Shown: positions 60,960-64,000 of the stretch, in pieces | How the letters are laid out: every line of letters starts with the position of its first letter | Numbering within the stretch: the stretch's first letter is position 1 | Assembly: GCF_030445035.2 (NCBI RefSeq) | Contig: NC_080675.1 | Span: 70,076,544 to 70,140,543 of the forward strand | Length of the DNA stretch: 64,000 nt | From: Dasypus novemcinctus | Taxonomy: Eukaryota; Chordata; Mammalia; Cingulata; Dasypodidae | Reading direction: 5' to 3' | Made by a program: the position numbers and the translations under genes | The notes under the pieces: generated by a model | Seen by the model: only the letters and a program-made list of their open reading frames with translations | Databases searched by the model: none | Told to the model about the DNA's origin: nothing

Positions 60960-62300
60960 TTTGTGTAAATAAAATATGACAGATAAAACCCAAATATTTA
61001 GGAATAAACTTAATCTAGGATGTACAGTACTTATATTCATAAAACTACAATTCATTCTTAAAGAAATTTTAAAAGACCTAAATAATTGGAAGAACATTCC
61101 TTGGTCACAGATTGGAAGACTAAATAACATTAAGATGTCAATCCTACTCAAATTGGTATAAAGATTCAATGCAATCCCGATAACAATTCTACCAGCATTA
61201 TTTAAATAAATGGAAAACATGGTTATCAAATTAATTTGAGAGGATAAGGAGTCTTGAATAGCCAGAAACATCTTGAAAAAGAAAGCGAAGTTGGAGGACT
61301 CTAACTTCCAGACTTTAAATCATATTACCTAGCTACAGTGGTAGAAACTGCATAGTACTAGCAAAAGATAGACACGTAGACCAGTGGAACTGAACTGATG
61401 GTTTAGAAACAGACCCTCACATCTATGGCCAAGTGATTTTTGACAAGCCTGTAAGACATACCCAGCTGAGGCAGAACAGGTCATTCAACAAATGGTGCTG
61501 AGAGAACTGGATATCAATAACAAAAAGAAGGAAAGAGGAGACCTATCTCACACCTAATACAAAATTAACTCAAAATGAAGGACCTAAATATAAAAGTCAC
61601 AACAATGAATCCTAGAAGAAGTATAGGAAAACATGTCCACGATTTTGTAGTAGTTGGTAGTTTCTTAAACCTCACACCCAAAGCACAAGCAACAAAAGAA
61701 AAAATAGGTAAATGGGATCTCATCAAAATTAAACACTTTTGCTTTTTAAAAGTCTGTCAAGAAAGCAAAAAGGCAGGCTAGTCAATGGAAGAAATTATTT
61801 GGAAACCACATATCAATAAGGGTTTAATATCCATGTTATATAAAGACATGATGCAACTCAATGATAAAAAAATTAAACACCCCAGTTAGTAAAAGGGCAA
61901 AAGACTTGAATAGACATTTCTAAAAAAGAAATACAAATGTCCAAAAAGCACATGAAAAAATGCTCAAATCACTAGTTATTAGGTAAATGCAGGTCAAAAC
62001 TACAGTGTGATACCATTTTACAACTTATAGAATGGCCATTATTTAAAATACAGGAAACTACAAGTGCTGGAAAGGATGTGAACAGGAACTTCTTCATTAT
62101 TGGTGGGAATGTAGAATGGTGCAACCTCTGTGGATGACAGTTTTGGCAGTACCTCAAGAAGCTGAACATAGAACTACCATATGCTCAAGCAATCCTGTCA
62201 CTAGGCATATACTCAGAAGAGCTGAAAGCAAGGATACATGAACTAATATTTGCATACTGATCACAATTGCTAAACTATGGAACCAGCCCAAATGTCCATC
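60960..62300 (+). pseudogene. L1 ORF2 3' part
   Basis: Sense landmarks TTGGAGGACTCTAACTTCCA, CATCTATGGCCAAGTGATTT, AACAAATGGTGCTGAGAGAA, ATGGGATCTCATCAAAATTA and TATTGGTGGGAATGTAGAAT belong to the region from the end of reverse transcriptase to the cysteine-rich C-terminus. All frames are broken. 62300-62790 is 3' UTR and includes a (TA)n at 62330-62346. Confidence 0.75.
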
Positions 62301-62831
62301 AACTGATGAATGAATAAACAAAATGTGGTATATATATATATATATACAATGGAATAATATACAGCTGTAAAAAGAAATGAAATTAGAATGTATATGACAA
62401 CATGGATGAACCAAATGTGCACAAAAAGACAAATATCGCATGGTCTTACTAATATTAATTAAATATGATGAGCAAACTCATGGAGGTAAACTCTAAACTA
62501 TAGGTTACAAGAAAATAGAAAGTGGGTTCAAAATGGGAGATGATGTTTAATGTATGTAGCATTATTAATAAGGTTAATTGTAAAAGTGTGGAAATGAATA
62601 GAGTTGAGAGTAACATGTCATGATGAGTATAAGTAACACTGTTGATTTACAAAAGTGATTGTGACTGGGTAGTATGTGGAAGTAAATGTCAACTGAAAGG
62701 ATACTAGAGAATAACCCAGGGACTGTACAACATAGTGATCTTGGTGGGGGATGAAGACTGTGGTTAATAGTATAAGTATAAGCATGCTCTTCTTTTACAC
62801 AGTGTGAGGAATTTGGAATTCTGGTTGGAGT

Positions 62832-63200
62832 TTATAATCCAGGATTGCATGAACCTTCTAAATTCCTCATACAATTTTGTATCTGTTTTAGGATTGGGAA
62901 ATTCCTTAACTTTGCTCTTGAACGGGAGCTAAAAGTTACTGAGGGTGCCATACTGGCAGTCTCAGTCTCAGAAGGCCTAGCCTTATAGGGCATTTGCCAA
63001 ATTTTAGTAGTCAGGCAAAGAAGAATACAAGGAAGGAACATAAAGGGAAACAGTAGGATTAGGAGAGGCAGAAAAGGTAGCAATGTCCAGTCTAGTCTTT
63101 CCAGTCAGAGGATTATTAGACTTGATTTTTAGTTTTCTTAAGCTATCTGGAATCAGATACTCTTTTGACTGATTTGGCTTACCAATTAAAGAATACATTT
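62832..63200 (-). pseudogene. Class I (gammaretrovirus-like) env transmembrane fragment
   Basis: The minus frame 62832-63083 begins with about 30 hydrophobic residues, LLILLFPFMFLPCILLCL at its core, followed by a polar tail. The PCIL motif inside the membrane anchor is a hallmark of gammaretroviral TM subunits. Upstream, to about 63200, another frame gives a hydrophilic segment, possibly a shifted continuation of the ectodomain. There is no TM ectodomain motif (CKS17 or CX6CC), so the call stays tentative. Confidence 0.4.
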
Positions 63201-63593
63201 CATTCTTTCTAGGGGATCTTCAGTAGGATTTGGAATTTCCTTGTTTGTGGCTTTTAGTTTAGCTTTACTTCAAGTAGTGTGGGTGATGAAAGCTGTTCCT
63301 GATCTTCCTTTATTAGGTATGACTTTAAAAGGGGTTAGGAGGGGTGGATCTGAAGAAGTTTCAGGGGACTTATAAAAGGGCAACTCCTAGTGGCTAGAAT
63401 AAATAGGAGGATGAAAGAAAGGGAGAGGAACAAGGCAGCCTCAGAAATTCAGAGGTTTCAGAGAGTTTTTTAAGCATAGTTGTGCATTTATTATAAATCT
63501 TTGTTTTTTCAATTTGGTATTTGTTTCTAGAGGAGAAGCAATTTTGGAATTTGTTAGGCAATTGGAAGTGTCCTAGTAACTAATTAAAAAAAA

Positions 63594-64000
63594 AATGATA
63601 TCCTGTAGGGTGGCACTGTGTGGGAGCGGGGCGACAGCAAGGGTCAGCTCGTCTCCAGGCGCCGGTGCGAGTCGGACCCGGGTGGCGGGAACGGCCGTTA
63701 AGGCCCTCCGCTTGGGGTTTGGGCGTACTGCCCGCCCCTCTGCCCAGCTGCACCCGCTTCCCCCTCGGTGGCCTAACCCCGCCTCTCCCCCGAGGGCCAC
63801 CGCCGCGCCATGACAGCCCCGCCTCGCTGCCCCCGAGAACCCTGGCTACCCCGTCTTCTGCCCGCAACCAGTGATGCACCCCTGCACGAACCTATCAGCC
63901 GTCTGCCGCCCCCTGGCCATGCCCCCTGCCCCTCCCCCGTCTTCGCCCTATATTAACTGCTGTACTTCCTGAATAAATCAGACTTGCGCATAGATCCTGG
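63594..64000 (+). promoter_or_regulatory. CpG-rich LTR-like promoter block, continues past window end
   Basis: Composition changes sharply at about 63600 to GC- and CpG-rich sequence with several CCGCC and CCCCGCC boxes (Sp1-like). Near the end a CCTATATTAACTGC TATA-like element is followed about 25 bases on by GAATAAATCAGAC, the U3-R spacing of a compact retroviral LTR in plus orientation. It may be the 5' LTR of a provirus that extends beyond 64000, or a solo LTR. A host CpG-island promoter is the alternative. Confidence 0.5.

Larger units (their letters stand above)
57940..62790 (+). mobile_element. L1 LINE with 5' UTR, split ORF1 and deleted ORF2
   Basis: Begins near the CAAGATGGCAGC signature of an L1 5' end, carries a 5' UTR with two tandem units (58110-58880), ORF1 in two pieces around a later insertion (59189-59582 and 60383-60912), then only the 3' part of ORF2 from about 60960 and a 3' UTR to about 62790. 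Roughly two thirds of ORF2, with endonuclease and the reverse transcriptase core, is missing. The part after 60960 could instead be a second L1 fragment that landed alongside. Confidence 0.75.

Overview
This is a window of mammalian nuclear DNA, not a microbial or viral genome. It is AT-rich, has no dense open reading frames and is built almost entirely from interspersed repeats. The best clue to the host is a set of four tRNA-derived SINEs (36.5, 47.6, 52.2 and 54.6 kb) of the type I know as DAS, which is characteristic of armadillos and other Xenarthra. Several solo LTRs also match LTR families I associate with xenarthran genomes. The source is therefore most likely an armadillo such as Dasypus. 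The family names come from memory of the sequences, not from a database search.

Layout. 0.2-5.2 kb: a betaretrovirus-like (class II) endogenous retrovirus with two 294-bp LTRs, a tRNA-Lys primer-binding site, broken gag and dUTPase remnants, no recognisable pol and a weak env remnant. 5.7-12.5 kb: L1 3' ends and an L1 5' part cut up by MLT1-like solo LTRs, two of them with clean 5-bp target duplications. 12.5-20 kb: old MIR and L1 pieces and unassigned AT-rich DNA. 20.3-22.8 kb: a GC-rich, intronless, decayed KIFC2 retrocopy (minus strand) sitting inside an old L1. 25.6-36.4 kb: two further LTR candidates, an L2, L1 pieces and a solo LTR with a perfect target duplication. 36.5-41.7 kb: a DAS SINE beside a long antisense L1 that holds a three-level nest of LTR insertions. 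42.2-43.6 kb: an inverted pair of about 100-bp arms. 44.2-45.2 kb: an LRRC2 retrocopy (minus strand) with two in-frame stops and an internal deletion. 45.4-57.9 kb: L1/HAL1-like pieces, SINEs, one LTR and long unassigned stretches. 57.9-62.8 kb: a sense L1 with tandem 5' UTR units and an ORF1 split by a later insertion. 62.8-64.0 kb: a class I env-like fragment on the minus strand and a CpG-rich LTR-like block that runs off the window end.

I found no intact host gene, no tRNA or rRNA gene, no CRISPR array and nothing that behaves like a new multi-gene system. The two host-derived genes (KIFC2, LRRC2) are dead retrocopies. The main interest is in the record of insertions: nested LTRs, a pol-less provirus, tandem L1 promoter units and an unexplained inverted repeat. 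Repeat boundaries are by eye and can be off by tens of bases unless a target duplication is stated.
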